From NCBI GenBank assembly GCA_018902755.1, contig JAHIQI010000052.1, positions 1 through 64,000 on the forward strand: a stretch of 64,000 nucleotides of DNA, written 5' to 3'. The notes under the pieces are model-generated. The model did not search any database and was not told the DNA's origin. It saw only the letters and a program-made list of their open reading frames with translations. The translations under genes were made by a program, and so were the position numbers. Shown one piece after another: positions 51,597-60,005 of this stretch; within the stretch, counting starts at the first letter, position 1, and every line of letters begins with the position of its first letter. The DNA is from Pseudomonadota bacterium. Lineage in GTDB: Bacteria; Desulfobacterota; Desulfarculia; Desulfarculales; Desulfarculaceae.

Positions 51597-51764
51597 GGGC
51601 GCAGCCCCGCGCCCCCACCCGGAGGCGTGGCGTAGGTTGGTGCCTTAGCCAGCGTGCGGCTAGGCGGTGCATTGCAGTTGGGGCGCAGCCCCGCGCCCCC
51701 ACCCGGAGGCGTGGCGTAGGTTGGTGCCTTAGCCAGCGTGCGGCTGGGCGGTGCATTGCAGTTG
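51597..51764. repeat. 84-bp tandem direct duplication
   Basis: Two copies (51597-51680, 51681-51764) differ at one base. Each starts GGGCGCAGCCCCGCGCCCCC, contains GGCGTAGGTTGGTGCC and ends GCATTGCAGTTG, which resembles the GTAGGTTGG hairpin family. It sits between the GNAT remnant and the next gene. Confidence 0.9.
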
Positions 51765-51772
51765 GTGAATTT

Positions 51773-52246
51773 CTAGGAACGCTCTCCCGGACGCTCGAAA
51801 TCCTCGACGGATTTGTCCGCGCTGCCCTTGCCCCGCTGGAAGGCGTCGGCCAGGCAGAGCACGGCCAATGAGAGCATGACCGCCTTTACGGCGAAGCTGG
51901 AGATGAAGATGCCCAGCATCTTGGGCCCCAACAAGGCCATGTCCAAACCCTCGAAGGCCCCTTCCAGGCGAAAATAGCACAGGGACCAGGTCAGGCTGAG
52001 CGCGAAGCCGGTGAGGTTCATGAACAGCAGCCGGTACACGTGGGGCAGGGCCCGGCGGCCCTCGTCCTTGGCGGTGCGCACCCTGGAGACGAAGTACACC
52101 ACTACCAGAGCCAGGGTGAGGCCCAGGTAAATAGCGTACAGGTGCATGGGCAGGTTGGAGAGCAGCAGCAGGTCGCTGGCCAGCATCAGGGCCAGGGCGA
52201 ACAGAGCCAGCTTGCCCAGCCAGACGAATTTTAGGTGAAACTCCAT
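51773..52246 (-). CDS. four-helix membrane protein of unknown function
   Basis: 157 aa; ATG 52246 preceded by AAGGAGAG. Four hydrophobic helices lie at about 7-29, 35-54, 73-90 and 105-132. The basic inter-helix loop is SRVRTAKDEGRRALPHV, and the charged tail (GKGSADKSVEDFERPGERS) is probably cytoplasmic. No family is recognised. It diverges from the M16 peptidase gene. Confidence 0.7.
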   Translation of the reverse strand: MEFHLKFVWLGKLALFALALMLASDLLLLSNLPMHLYAIYLGLTLALVVVYFVSRVRTAKDEGRRALPHVYRLLFMNLTGFALSLTWSLCYFRLEGAFEGLDMALLGPKMLGIFISSFAVKAVMLSLAVLCLADAFQRGKGSADKSVEDFERPGERS

Positions 52247-52398
52247 GCCGCTCTCCTTGCCGGGACGGTCGGGAAACCGGCCCCATTATAGCCCAGATGA
52301 GGCAAGGGGTTGAAGGGGCAAGCATCCGGCCTTAAGCTTATATAAATATGCCCACGAACACCCCAGCCCGAGGCCACGGCCTCGCGGGAGAGAACAAC

Positions 52399-55035
52399 AT
52401 GCGCCGGCTTTCGCCGATCATGGCAATTTTGCTGACGATTCTGCTGGTTCCCCTGGCCGCATGGGCCGCGCCCCAGCGCCACACCCTGCCCAACGGCCTG
52501 AAGGTGATCACCTCGGAAAACCACGAGGCCCCGGTGGTCTCCTTCCAGGTGTGGGTGCGGGCGGGCTCCATCTACGAGAAAAAAGGCGAGTACGGCATCA
52601 CCCACCTGATCGAGCACATGATCTTCAAGGGCACCCCCCGCCGTCCCGCCGGGCAGATGGCCTCGGAGATCGAGGCCCTGGGCGGCGAGGTGAACGCCTA
52701 CACCACCTTCGACCACACCAACTATTACGTGACCGCGGCCAGCGCCTCGGCGGGACCGGCCCTGGACATCCTGGCCGACGCGGTGGTGGGCGCCTCCTTT
52801 GACCAGGCCGAGCTGACCAAAGAAAAAGAGGTGGTGATCGAAGAGATCCGCATGAACCAGAACAATCCCTCCCGGCGCATGGGCTGGGAGGTGTTCGCCC
52901 AGGCCTTTGGCGACTCCCCCTACGGGCGGCCCATCATCGGCTCCGTGGCCTCGGTGCGGGCCATAAGCCGCCAGGACATCCTGGACTACCGGGCCCGCTG
53001 GTACCGCGCGCCCGGCATGCTGGTGGTGGCGGTGGGCGACTTCAAGACCGCCGAGATCCTGCCCCTGATCGCCAAGGCCTTCGCCCCGGTGTCCAACCAG
53101 CCCGCCCCGGCCTTCAAGCTCCCCCCGGACCCCAGGGCCCTGGGGCCGCGCCTCAAGATAATGCGCGACAAGGTGAGCCAGGCCAGCATCAGCATGGTGT
53201 GGCTGACCCCCGGCCTGCCCGACCCGGTGGTCTACGCCCTGGACATGGCCGCCACGGTGTTGGGCGACGGTGAGACCAGCCGCCTGTATAGCCGCCTGAA
53301 GGAAAAGCAGGGCCTGGTGGACAGCGCCAACGCCTCGGCCTACACCCCCGAGGGGGTGGGCCTGTTCGAGGTTGAGGCCTCCCTGGCCCCGGACAAGGTG
53401 GAGGGCGCCTGGCCCGCCATGCTTCAGCAGGCCATGACCCTGGCCACCCAGCCCCCCAGCGGCGAGGAGCTGAAACGGGCTCGGGTGAACCTGGCCGCCG
53501 GTTTCGTGCGGGCCCGCCAGACCATGCAGGGCCAGGCAAGGGAGCTGGGCTACTTCGAGATGTTCCGGGGCGGCTTCGAGCACATGGCCACCTACATGCA
53601 GCGCTTCAACGCGGTGGACGTCGCCGCCGTGGCCGACACCGCCCGCCGCTGGCTTAGCCCCGCCGGGCTCTCGGTGGTGATCCAGGTGCCCGAGGGCGCC
53701 AAGGTGCCCGACCTGGCCGCCCTCAAGAAAGCGGCCATGGCCGCCTACACCCAGGCCCCGGCCAAGGCGGCCCCGGACCAGCCCCAGCGTGTGGTCTTGG
53801 ACAACGGCCTGACCCTTCTTATTAAGCCGGCCAGGGCGGTGCCCCTGGTGTCTTATCTGTTGGCCGCGCCCGGCGGCCAGGCCGCCGAGGGCCAAGGCCA
53901 GGCCGGGCTCTACAGCCTGTGGTCCAGGGCGGTGGAGCGGGGCACCAAGGACATGAGCTACGAAGAGCTGACCCGGGAGTTGGAGGACATGGCCGGCTCG
54001 GTCAGCGGCTACAGCTCCAAGACCAGCGCCGGGCTCTCGGGCAGCTTCCTGGCCCAGGACTGGAAACGGGGCCTGGAGTTGTTGGCCAAGGTCTGGACCG
54101 GGGCCAGCTTCCCGGCCGACCAGGTGGAGCGGGCCAAGAAGGAGCAGCTGGCCGCCCTGCGGGCCCAGGAAAACTCGCCGGTGTCCCGGGCCTTCAAGCG
54201 CTTCCGCCGCCTGGTCTACGGCGAGCACCCATTTGGCCACGACCCCCTGGGCACTCCCGAGACCCTGGCCAAGCTGGGACCGGAGCAGCTCAAGGCGGCC
54301 ATGGGGCGCATGCGTGGGCCGGGCGGCTGCGTGTTGGCCGTGGTGGGCGACGTGGACCCCCAGGCCTTCATCGCCGAGGTCAAGTCCCTGCTGGGCGGGC
54401 TCAAGGGCCAGGCGGCCCAGGTCACCGTGCCGCCCCTGACCACACCGGCCCAGCCCAAGGTGGAGAAGATCGACGAGCCCCAGGCCAAGCAGAGCCAGAT
54501 CATGCTGGGCTTCGTGGCCCCCGGCCTGGAGTCGCCCGAGCGCTGGCCCCTGGAGCTGGCCGACGCGGTGCTGGGTGGCATGGGCGGGCGGCTCTTCGAG
54601 GACCTCCGGGACAAGCGCTCCCTGGCCTACGCGGTGCAGCCCTTCTACAGCCCGGCCAAGGGCGGGGGCATCTTCGGCATCTACATGGGCGTAGGCCCGG
54701 GCAAGGAGCAGGCGGCCCTGGCGGGCATCGGCCTGCACCTGGGCCGCATGCAGGCCCAGGCCCCCAGCCCCAAGGAGATGGCCCGGGCCAAGGCCTACTA
54801 CCTGGGCGGCTACGCCATCGGCCTGCAAAGCTACGCCTCCCAGGCCACGGCCATGGCCGGGGGCGAGCTGAACGGCCTGGGCTGGCTCTACTACACCAAG
54901 GTGCCGGAATTTGTGAAGGCGGTGAGCGCCGAGCAGGTTTTGGCCACGGTGAAGAAATACCTGAACCCCGAGCACCGGGCCGAGCTGATCGCCGGGCCGC
55001 CGCCCCAGAAGGAGGCCCAGCCCAAGGCCAAGTAG
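52399..55035 (+). CDS. M16 family zinc peptidase, two-domain, secreted
   Basis: 878 aa from ATG 52399 (GGGAGAG upstream), giving a clean signal peptide (MAILLTILLVPLAAWAA); the frame to 52348 is rejected. The inverted zinc motif HLIEH (HxxEH), with the third ligand in KEVVIEEIRMNQ ~70 residues later, marks an active N-terminal M16 domain. A second M16 domain (~460-860, VLDNGLTLLIKP onward) lacks HxxEH and is structural. This is the PqqL/processing-protease-like architecture, acting in the periplasm on unfolded peptides. Confidence 0.92.
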   Translation: MRRLSPIMAILLTILLVPLAAWAAPQRHTLPNGLKVITSENHEAPVVSFQVWVRAGSIYEKKGEYGITHLIEHMIFKGTPRRPAGQMASEIEALGGEVNAYTTFDHTNYYVTAASASAGPALDILADAVVGASFDQAELTKEKEVVIEEIRMNQNNPSRRMGWEVFAQAFGDSPYGRPIIGSVASVRAISRQDILDYRARWYRAPGMLVVAVGDFKTAEILPLIAKAFAPVSNQPAPAFKLPPDPRALGPRLKIMRDKVSQASISMVWLTPGLPDPVVYALDMAATVLGDGETSRLYSRLKEKQGLVDSANASAYTPEGVGLFEVEASLAPDKVEGAWPAMLQQAMTLATQPPSGEELKRARVNLAAGFVRARQTMQGQARELGYFEMFRGGFEHMATYMQRFNAVDVAAVADTARRWLSPAGLSVVIQVPEGAKVPDLAALKKAAMAAYTQAPAKAAPDQPQRVVLDNGLTLLIKPARAVPLVSYLLAAPGGQAAEGQGQAGLYSLWSRAVERGTKDMSYEELTRELEDMAGSVSGYSSKTSAGLSGSFLAQDWKRGLELLAKVWTGASFPADQVERAKKEQLAALRAQENSPVSRAFKRFRRLVYGEHPFGHDPLGTPETLAKLGPEQLKAAMGRMRGPGGCVLAVVGDVDPQAFIAEVKSLLGGLKGQAAQVTVPPLTTPAQPKVEKIDEPQAKQSQIMLGFVAPGLESPERWPLELADAVLGGMGGRLFEDLRDKRSLAYAVQPFYSPAKGGGIFGIYMGVGPGKEQAALAGIGLHLGRMQAQAPSPKEMARAKAYYLGGYAIGLQSYASQATAMAGGELNGLGWLYYTKVPEFVKAVSAEQVLATVKKYLNPEHRAELIAGPPPQKEAQPKAK

Positions 55036-55059
55036 GGCCTTGCGCCGAAAACGCATCAA

Positions 55060-55091
55060 CCGGGGCGGGATCATTTCCCGCCCCGGCCTTT
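55060..55091 (+). terminator. Rho-independent terminator of the M16 gene
   Basis: CCGGGGCGGGA (55060-55070) pairs perfectly with TCCCGCCCCGG (55076-55086), and CCTTTTA follows. Confidence 0.8.
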
Positions 55092-55098
55092 TATGCGA

Positions 55099-55315
55099 CC
55101 GGCTGCGCCAGCCACCGGCATACCGCGTTGCTGGCTGCGCCCGGTTCTCGGCGTAGGCCCGGCTACGCCTGCGTCCCGTGCTCGCCCCAGCGCGCCGCTG
55201 GGGGCAAAGCGGGTCGAGCAACGAGTTGCCTCCACAAACCACGCCTGCTCCCGGTAAACCTCATTGGGGGCCCAAGCCTTGGGCCGCCTTGTCTGCCGGC
55301 GGCTGGCTGTGCCGG
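55099..55315. repeat. long-palindrome intergenic repeat, copy 6, interrupted
   Basis: It starts CCGGCTGCGCCAGCCACCGG with centre GGCGTAGGCCCGGCTACGCC and ends GCCGGCGGCTGGCTGTGCCGG. About 95 extra bases (AGCGGGTCGAGCAACGAG onward) separate the two arms, so this copy is an expanded derivative. 55316-55412 holds no gene. Confidence 0.75.
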
Positions 55316-55412
55316 TATCCGGCCCAAACAGCCCAAAAAGTACGCTCCGCTTTTTTTATGCGGGGCGTTTGTGCCTTAATAATAAGAAAGTCCTGCCTGG
55401 AGGAGCCGTGCC

Positions 55413-55583
55413 TTGAGCCTGTTCACCCCCGCCTCTCGACGCCTATGCCTGGCCGCCCTGCTGCTGGCCGGGCTGTTGCTGCTGAACGGCTGCGGGGGCG
55501 AGTTCTGGAGCGGGGTGGGAGATTGGGAGCCGGGCGAGCTGGGGGCGCTGCCGGTTCGGACGGCTAAAAGCCAGCATGATTGA
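55413..55583 (+). CDS. small predicted lipoprotein
   Basis: 56 aa from a TTG seven bases after GGAGGAG. The N-terminus has Arg-Arg at 9-10, a hydrophobic stretch (LCLAALLLAGLLLL) and the lipobox LLNGC with Cys27. The remaining 29 residues (GEFWSGVGDWEPGELGALPV) have no known domain. It lies 45 bases before the MFS transporter. It was too short and non-ATG to be obvious, and the lipobox is the main support. Confidence 0.6.
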   Translation: MSLFTPASRRLCLAALLLAGLLLLNGCGGEFWSGVGDWEPGELGALPVRTAKSQHD

Positions 55584-55628
55584 TCCGGGGGGATGCCCGG
55601 CGGCCGGACGGGGGGTATCATTTCTCAT

Positions 55629-56900
55629 ATGAACAACTTGAGATACATCGCCCAGGCGGAGGGCCGCAGCCGCGCCTGGGCCATCTATTTGATCTGCATC
55701 TGCTGCTACATGCTGAGCATGTTCTACCGGGTCTCGGTCACGGTGATCAGCCCTCAGCTGGCCGAGGACCTGCGCCTTAGCGTCAGCCAACTCAGCGACC
55801 TTTCCGCCGCTTTTTTCTACGCCTTCGCCGCCGCCCAGATACCCCTGGGCCTGCTGTTGGACCGCTGGGGCACCCGGCGGATCATGACCCTGTTCAACCT
55901 GGCGGCCGTGGCCGGGGCGCTCACCTTCGCCCTGGCCCAGGGCGGGGCCATGGCCACGGTGGGGCGGGTGCTGTTGGGCCTGGGCATGAGCGGCAACATG
56001 ATCGGGGCCATGATGCTCATCGTGGCCTGGTTCCCGCCCCGGCGCTTCGCCACCCTCACCGGGGCCATCGTGGGGGTGAGCACGGCGGGCCAGTTCATGG
56101 CCGCCACCCCCCTGGTCTACATCTCCCAGGCCATGGGCTGGCGGGGAGCCTTCATCGCGGTGGCCGCCCTCAACGCCCTGGTCATCGCCGTGTTTTACTG
56201 GGTGGTGCGCGACACCCCGCCGGGGGTGGAGCTGCCCCGCTCGGCCAACGAGAACCCCTTCAAGGGCCTGGGCCAGCTTTTCCGCCATCACTACTACTGG
56301 ATCATCAGCCTGAGCACCTTTTTCCGCTACGGCTGCCTTATGGCCCTGCAAGGCCTGTGGGCCGGTCCCTACCTGATGAACGGCCTGGGCCTCAGTCAGA
56401 TCCAGGCCGGCAACATCCTGCTGTTCATCACCATCGGCTACATGATCGGCCTGCCCCTCTGGGGCCGGATCAGCGACGAGGTGCTGGGCACGCGCAAATG
56501 GGTGGTGCTGCCTGCCCTGTTCATCTGGGCCTTGCTGATCCTCTCCCTGGGCCTGATGCAGGGGATGCCGGTGTGGGTGCTCTGCGCCCTGTTCCTGGGC
56601 CTGGGCCTCATGTCCGCGCCGGGGCAGGTCATGTACCCCCACATCAAGGAGCTGTTGCCCGACCACCTGGCGGCCCGGGCCCTGACCGGCATAAACCTCT
56701 ACACCATGCTGGGCGCGGCGGGGCTGATGCAGATAGCGGGGTTTTTGGTGGAGGGAGACCCCTCCTCCATGCACGGCATCGACGGCTACTGGCCGGTGTG
56801 GCTTTTCATGGCCGGGGGCCTGTGCCTGGCCGGGGTGCTCTACTGTTTTATCCCCGACAGCAAGGCTATGCGAGATACGCAGGCGGTGACCGAGGGGTAA
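55629..56900 (+). CDS. major facilitator superfamily transporter
   Basis: 423 aa, 12 helices. The MFS loop 2-3 motif is LLLDRWGTRRIMTL. An early Arg-rich MFYRVSVTVISPQLAEDLRLS resembles the anion/organic-anion:cation symporter group, and the second-half equivalent is PLWGRISDEVLGTRKW. The substrate is unknown. ATG 55629 was chosen; an ATG at 55593 would add 12 residues before the first helix. Neither site has a strong ribosome-binding site. Confidence 0.88.
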   Translation: MNNLRYIAQAEGRSRAWAIYLICICCYMLSMFYRVSVTVISPQLAEDLRLSVSQLSDLSAAFFYAFAAAQIPLGLLLDRWGTRRIMTLFNLAAVAGALTFALAQGGAMATVGRVLLGLGMSGNMIGAMMLIVAWFPPRRFATLTGAIVGVSTAGQFMAATPLVYISQAMGWRGAFIAVAALNALVIAVFYWVVRDTPPGVELPRSANENPFKGLGQLFRHHYYWIISLSTFFRYGCLMALQGLWAGPYLMNGLGLSQIQAGNILLFITIGYMIGLPLWGRISDEVLGTRKWVVLPALFIWALLILSLGLMQGMPVWVLCALFLGLGLMSAPGQVMYPHIKELLPDHLAARALTGINLYTMLGAAGLMQIAGFLVEGDPSSMHGIDGYWPVWLFMAGGLCLAGVLYCFIPDSKAMRDTQAVTEG

Positions 56901-56904
56901 GCGG

Positions 56905-57026
56905 GCGGCTGCGCCAGACGGCGGGATGCTGCGTTGCGGGCATCGCTCGCCTCCTCGGCGTATTGGCATATACGCCTGCGGGTCTCGCTCGCCGGCGCCT
57001 TGCCTGCCGCCGCCTGGCTGTGCCGC
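56905..57026. repeat. long-palindrome intergenic repeat, copy 7
   Basis: 122 bp, GCGGCTGCGCCAGACGGCGG ... GCCGCCGCCTGGCTGTGCCGC, with the central stem GGCGTATTGGCATATACGCC. It directly abuts copy 8. Confidence 0.85.
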
Positions 57027-57148
57027 GCGGCTTCGCCAGACCCCGCATGGCTGCGTTGTCGGCGTCACTCGGTCCTCGCTGTAGGCTTGGCTACAACTGC
57101 GTCCCTCGTTCGCCTGCCGCCTTGCCCTGCGGCGTCTGGCTGTGCCGC
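57027..57148. repeat. long-palindrome intergenic repeat, copy 8
   Basis: 122 bp, GCGGCTTCGCCAGACCCCGC ... GGCGTCTGGCTGTGCCGC; almost the same subtype as copy 2, with centre CTGTAGGCTTGGCTACAAC. It is in head-to-tail contact with copy 7. A GCGTAGG...AACCCAACA hairpin follows at 57190-57225. Confidence 0.85.
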
Positions 57149-57247
57149 GAAATGATTCCGGCGGTCGATTTCAGCAGAAATACAGATTGGCGTAGGTTGG
57201 GTAGAGCGAAGCGAAACCCAACAATTCCCTATACCGAAAAAGATGAG

Positions 57248-57320
57248 AGGGCGGGGATAAACCCCGCCCCTACACCCGGAAAAGGGCTCTTAGTGTAGGG
57301 GCGGGGTTTATCCTCGCCCT
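57248..57320 (-). terminator. 27-bp inverted repeat downstream of the selenoprotein gene
   Basis: 57248-57274 (AGGGCGGGGATAAACCCCGC...) and 57294-57320 (TGTAGGGGCGGGGTTTATCC...) pair at 26 of 27 positions across a 19-base loop. It lies 14 bases beyond the selenoprotein stop. A related element is at 11395-11423, so it belongs to a repeat family that may double as a terminator. Confidence 0.65.
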
Positions 57321-57333
57321 TCCGGCATTTTTC

Positions 57334-57642
57334 CTAAAAGGAGCAGGCGGCGGCCAGGGCGGCCACCCCGTCCACCTTCAGCCAACGCAGACGCCAGAAG
57401 CCGCCCAGGCTCACATACAGCTTGGGTCCGGACAGCATCAGGCCACGGTGCAGAAACAACTCCACCCCGTCCACGGTTTGCCGGTTGAAAAGATTGATTT
57501 GGTCCTGTTCCGGGGGCTGGGGCGCGAACCGCGCCCCGGTGGCGGGTGCTCAGCCTCCGCCGCCGGAGGGAGGCATTATGGTCAGTTGGTTGCCTCGGGC
57601 GGCCAACCACTCACGGGCCTCTGGGGTGATCTCTACGCGCAT
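57334..57642 (-). CDS. CC/Se-motif family selenoprotein (in-frame UGA = selenocysteine)
   Basis: The minus strand from ATG 57642 (CGAGGTG seven bases upstream) reads MRVEITPEAREWLAARGNQL, then TIMPPSGGGG, then UGA at 57552-57550. It continues in frame for 71 more residues to TAG at 57334. Key blocks after the UGA are QINLFNRQTVDGVELFLHRG, GPKLYVSLGGFWRLRW and LKVDGVAAL. The N-terminal EITPEARE and the VDGVELFLHR...KLYVSLGGFWRLRWLKVDG pattern is that of the ~100-aa CC/Se-motif family, in which a Cys pair or Sec sits just here. A perfect GGGGCGCG-GTT-CGCGCCCC stem-loop begins 12 nt after the UGA, where a bacterial SECIS belongs. Total 102 aa with Sec at 31. The function is unknown, possibly redox or metal binding. 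Confidence 0.78.
57519..57537 (-). promoter_or_regulatory. candidate SECIS stem-loop
   Basis: An 8-bp perfect stem with a GUU apical loop lies 12 nt downstream of the UGA (mRNA sense). Position and G/U-bearing loop fit bacterial SelB-dependent SECIS elements. Confidence 0.65.
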
Positions 57643-57805
57643 GCACACCTCGCGGGGTTCGTTCTCGGGGGTGTTATGGGGATGCCCAATGGCAGCCCGC
57701 TTGTTCTATTGTACCAGGCGCTTTTCTCCCTGCCAGAGCCGGATATTTGCATTGCCGCGTCTTTTGGCTTCACAATATTACAAGAACCTCTTGGCGAGGA
57801 GTTAC

Positions 57806-57988
57806 ATGAGCAATCAGCAGCGCGAAGAATTACTGGCTCAGCGCCGAAGGCTGATCGAAGAAGTGGAGCAGGCCCGGGCCGCCTTGCCCGCCCACTCGGT
57901 GCGCCCCTGGCAATGGCAGCGGGTGGAGGAAGCCGAAGAGGCCTTGGCCGAGTTGGACCGAAGCTTGGAGGCCCTGGAACCGGCCTAA
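57806..57988 (+). CDS. 60-aa helical protein with a PAHSVRPWQ motif
   Basis: 60 aa from ATG 57806, five bases after GAGGAG. Helix 1 is QQREELLAQRRRLIEEVEQARAAL, the turn LPAHSVRPWQWQR, and helix 2 VEEAEEALAELDRSLEALE: a helical hairpin or coiled coil. Similar small proteins with LPAHSxRP turns are, to my recollection, common in this phylum without known function. It is divergent from the selenoprotein gene and 225 bases before the multicopper oxidase. The gap 57989-58212 holds no gene I can support. Confidence 0.65.
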   Translation: MSNQQREELLAQRRRLIEEVEQARAALPAHSVRPWQWQRVEEAEEALAELDRSLEALEPA

Positions 57989-58212
57989 GCCGAAAAACGC
58001 ATATCAGCGGGAAGGATTTTCCCGGCCCTGCGCCCGGCCGCATAAAATTTATGCGCCGCAGACAGCCCCCGCACCGTTTCCGCAAACGGTCGCCCTGCCC
58101 ATCTATCTGATTATCCAACTAGTTTTGGCGTGGCCGGGCCGCCGAGGCTCTTGGCACGAGTGCTGCTACTACGAGAAGGGACGACAGCACCCCTTAACCT
58201 TGGACTGAACCC

Positions 58213-59640
58213 ATGGACTACACCAGGCGGCGTTTTTTACAGACATCGCTGGGCGCTCTGGCCGGAGCCGCGGCCGCCGGCCTCTGGCCGGTGGCGGGGC
58301 AGGCGGCCGCCGAGCACCGGGTGGAGTTGGTGGCCCAAGCGGCCAAAATCAGTCTGGGTGAGGGGCCCGAATTCAACGCCATGGCCTATAACGGCCAGAC
58401 GCCGGGACCGGTCATAAGGGTGCGGGAAGGTCAGAGCCTTAACATATCCTTTAAAAACCGCTTACTTCGACCCACCACTATCCATTGGCATGGCCTTCCC
58501 GTGCCCAATCCCATGGACGGGGTCCCGGGCGTCACCCAGGCCGCCGTGCCTCCGGGCGAGAGCTTTACCTACCGCTTCCGCGCCCGCCCGGCAGGCACCT
58601 ATTTTTACCACTCCCACCAGGGCTATCAGCTGGACCAGGGCCTGTACGGCGCGCTGATCGTGGAGCCCGCCCGGCCCGTGGGCGGCTGGGACCGCGAGGA
58701 AGTCCTGCTGCTGGCCGATTGGGTGGTGGCCGACGGCGCGGGCCTGGCCCAGGTGCCCCGGCGTCCCGCCATGGGCGGCATGATGGGCCGGGGCATGGGG
58801 CGTGGCTCCGCGCCCGGCGGGCCCCTGGCCGAGCCCTATTACCAGGGCTACACGGTAAACGGGCGGATCTACCCCCACGGCTCGCCGCTCCGGGTGAAAA
58901 AGGGCGACAAGGTTCGCCTGCGCCTGATCAACGCCAGTTCCTCCACCACCTACGACCTTTGCCTAGCCGGTCACCGGCTCACCGTATTGGCCCTGGACGG
59001 CCAGGACGTGACCCCCCGGGCCTTCGACGTGGTGCGCCTGGCCATGGGCGAGCGGGTGGATGTGGAGTTCATCGCCGACAACCCCGGCGCTTGGCTGCTC
59101 CAGGCCAACGAAAGCGGCCTGGGCGAAAGCGGCCTGGCCGTGGCCGTGCTCTACCAGGGAGCAGAAGACCGCGCCCCGCAGCGTCCCGCTTTCCACTCCG
59201 GCCTGAGCTTGGCCACCTACTGGGACCTGGCCGCCGCCCGGCCGGTGGCCCACCCCGACGGGGCTCCCCAGCGCTGGTACCGCCAGGTCCTCAGCGGGGG
59301 CATGCACTCCCCCTACTGGAGCATCAACGGGCGCTTATACCCCAACAGCGAGCGCCTGGCCGTGGCCCCGGGGGACAAGGTTCGCCTGAGCTACCTCAAC
59401 CGCAGCATGATGCCCCATCCCATGCACCTGCACGGGCATTTTTTCCGTATTGTAAACTTCGCCCTGCCCCCTGAGCGTTGGCTGGTCAAGGACACGGCCA
59501 TAGTGGAGCCCATGCGCCGTCTGGACGTGGAGTTCATCGCCGACAACCCCGGCGACTGGTTCCACCATTGCCACCACCTCTATCACATGGAAGCGGGCAT
59601 GGCCAACCAGGTGACCTACACCGGGGCCCAGCCCGCATAA
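58213..59640 (+). CDS. multicopper oxidase, Tat-exported
   Basis: 475 aa. A twin-arginine signal (TRRRFLQTSLGALAGAAAAGL) exports the folded protein. Copper sites: TIHWHGLPVPNPMDG and GTYFYHSHQGYQLDQGLYG (first cupredoxin domain), HPMHLHGHFF and WFHHCHHLYHMEAGM (third). The T1 set is His-Cys-His-x3-His-x4-Met (Cys in HCHH). A Met/Gly-rich insert (GGMMGRGMGRGSAP, ~190) resembles the CueO/CopA methionine regions that bind Cu(I). Cuprous oxidase activity is thus likely. O2 use in an anaerobe suggests a detoxification role. Confidence 0.95.
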   Translation: MDYTRRRFLQTSLGALAGAAAAGLWPVAGQAAAEHRVELVAQAAKISLGEGPEFNAMAYNGQTPGPVIRVREGQSLNISFKNRLLRPTTIHWHGLPVPNPMDGVPGVTQAAVPPGESFTYRFRARPAGTYFYHSHQGYQLDQGLYGALIVEPARPVGGWDREEVLLLADWVVADGAGLAQVPRRPAMGGMMGRGMGRGSAPGGPLAEPYYQGYTVNGRIYPHGSPLRVKKGDKVRLRLINASSSTTYDLCLAGHRLTVLALDGQDVTPRAFDVVRLAMGERVDVEFIADNPGAWLLQANESGLGESGLAVAVLYQGAEDRAPQRPAFHSGLSLATYWDLAAARPVAHPDGAPQRWYRQVLSGGMHSPYWSINGRLYPNSERLAVAPGDKVRLSYLNRSMMPHPMHLHGHFFRIVNFALPPERWLVKDTAIVEPMRRLDVEFIADNPGDWFHHCHHLYHMEAGMANQVTYTGAQPA

Positions 59641-59675
59641 TTCATGAGGGCTAACCGCCAAGGGAGCGATAACTC

Positions 59676-60002
59676 ATGCCTTTTAACCTGTTTAATTTGC
59701 ACAGCCTGGTCACCCCCTCCGCCCAATACGGCGGCGGCCCCGGCTGGGGCGGGCACATGATGTATGGCTGGGGCGGCTGGCTGGGAGGCCCCTTCATGAT
59801 AATCATCTGGATACTTTTGATCGTGGCCGGCGTCGCCCTGATCAAGTGGCTTTTCGCCGCCTCAAAAAAGGATCAGGCCCCGCCCTTTTCCCTGCCCGCC
59901 CCGGGCCATGACCGCTCCCTGGCCATTCTGCGCGAGCGCTACGCCAAGGGCGAGATCAGCTCCCAGGAGTTTCAGGCGATGAAGGCGGAGCTGGAAGCAT
60001 AG
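59676..60002 (+). CDS. SHOCT-domain membrane protein
   Basis: 108 aa. The N-terminus is Gly/Trp/Met-rich (GGGPGWGGHMMYGWGGW), a possible copper-binding patch. One membrane helix follows (FMIIIWILLIVAGVALIKWLF, ~40-60), then the C-terminal SHOCT motif AILRERYAKGEISSQEFQAMKAEL (~83-106). It starts 36 bases after the multicopper oxidase with AGGGAGCG upstream, so they form a likely copper-handling pair. Confidence 0.85.
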   Translation: MPFNLFNLHSLVTPSAQYGGGPGWGGHMMYGWGGWLGGPFMIIIWILLIVAGVALIKWLFAASKKDQAPPFSLPAPGHDRSLAILRERYAKGEISSQEFQAMKAELEA

Positions 60003-60005
60003 GGG

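Noticed and set aside
51597..51764. Tandem repeat as a CRISPR array
   Set aside because: Only two contiguous 84-bp copies with no spacers and no cas genes nearby.
57308..57610. A 100-aa minus-strand open frame starting MVGRPRQPTD
   Set aside because: It overlaps the selenoprotein in another frame, is Arg/Pro/Gly-rich without a domain, and runs past the gene end into the repeat.
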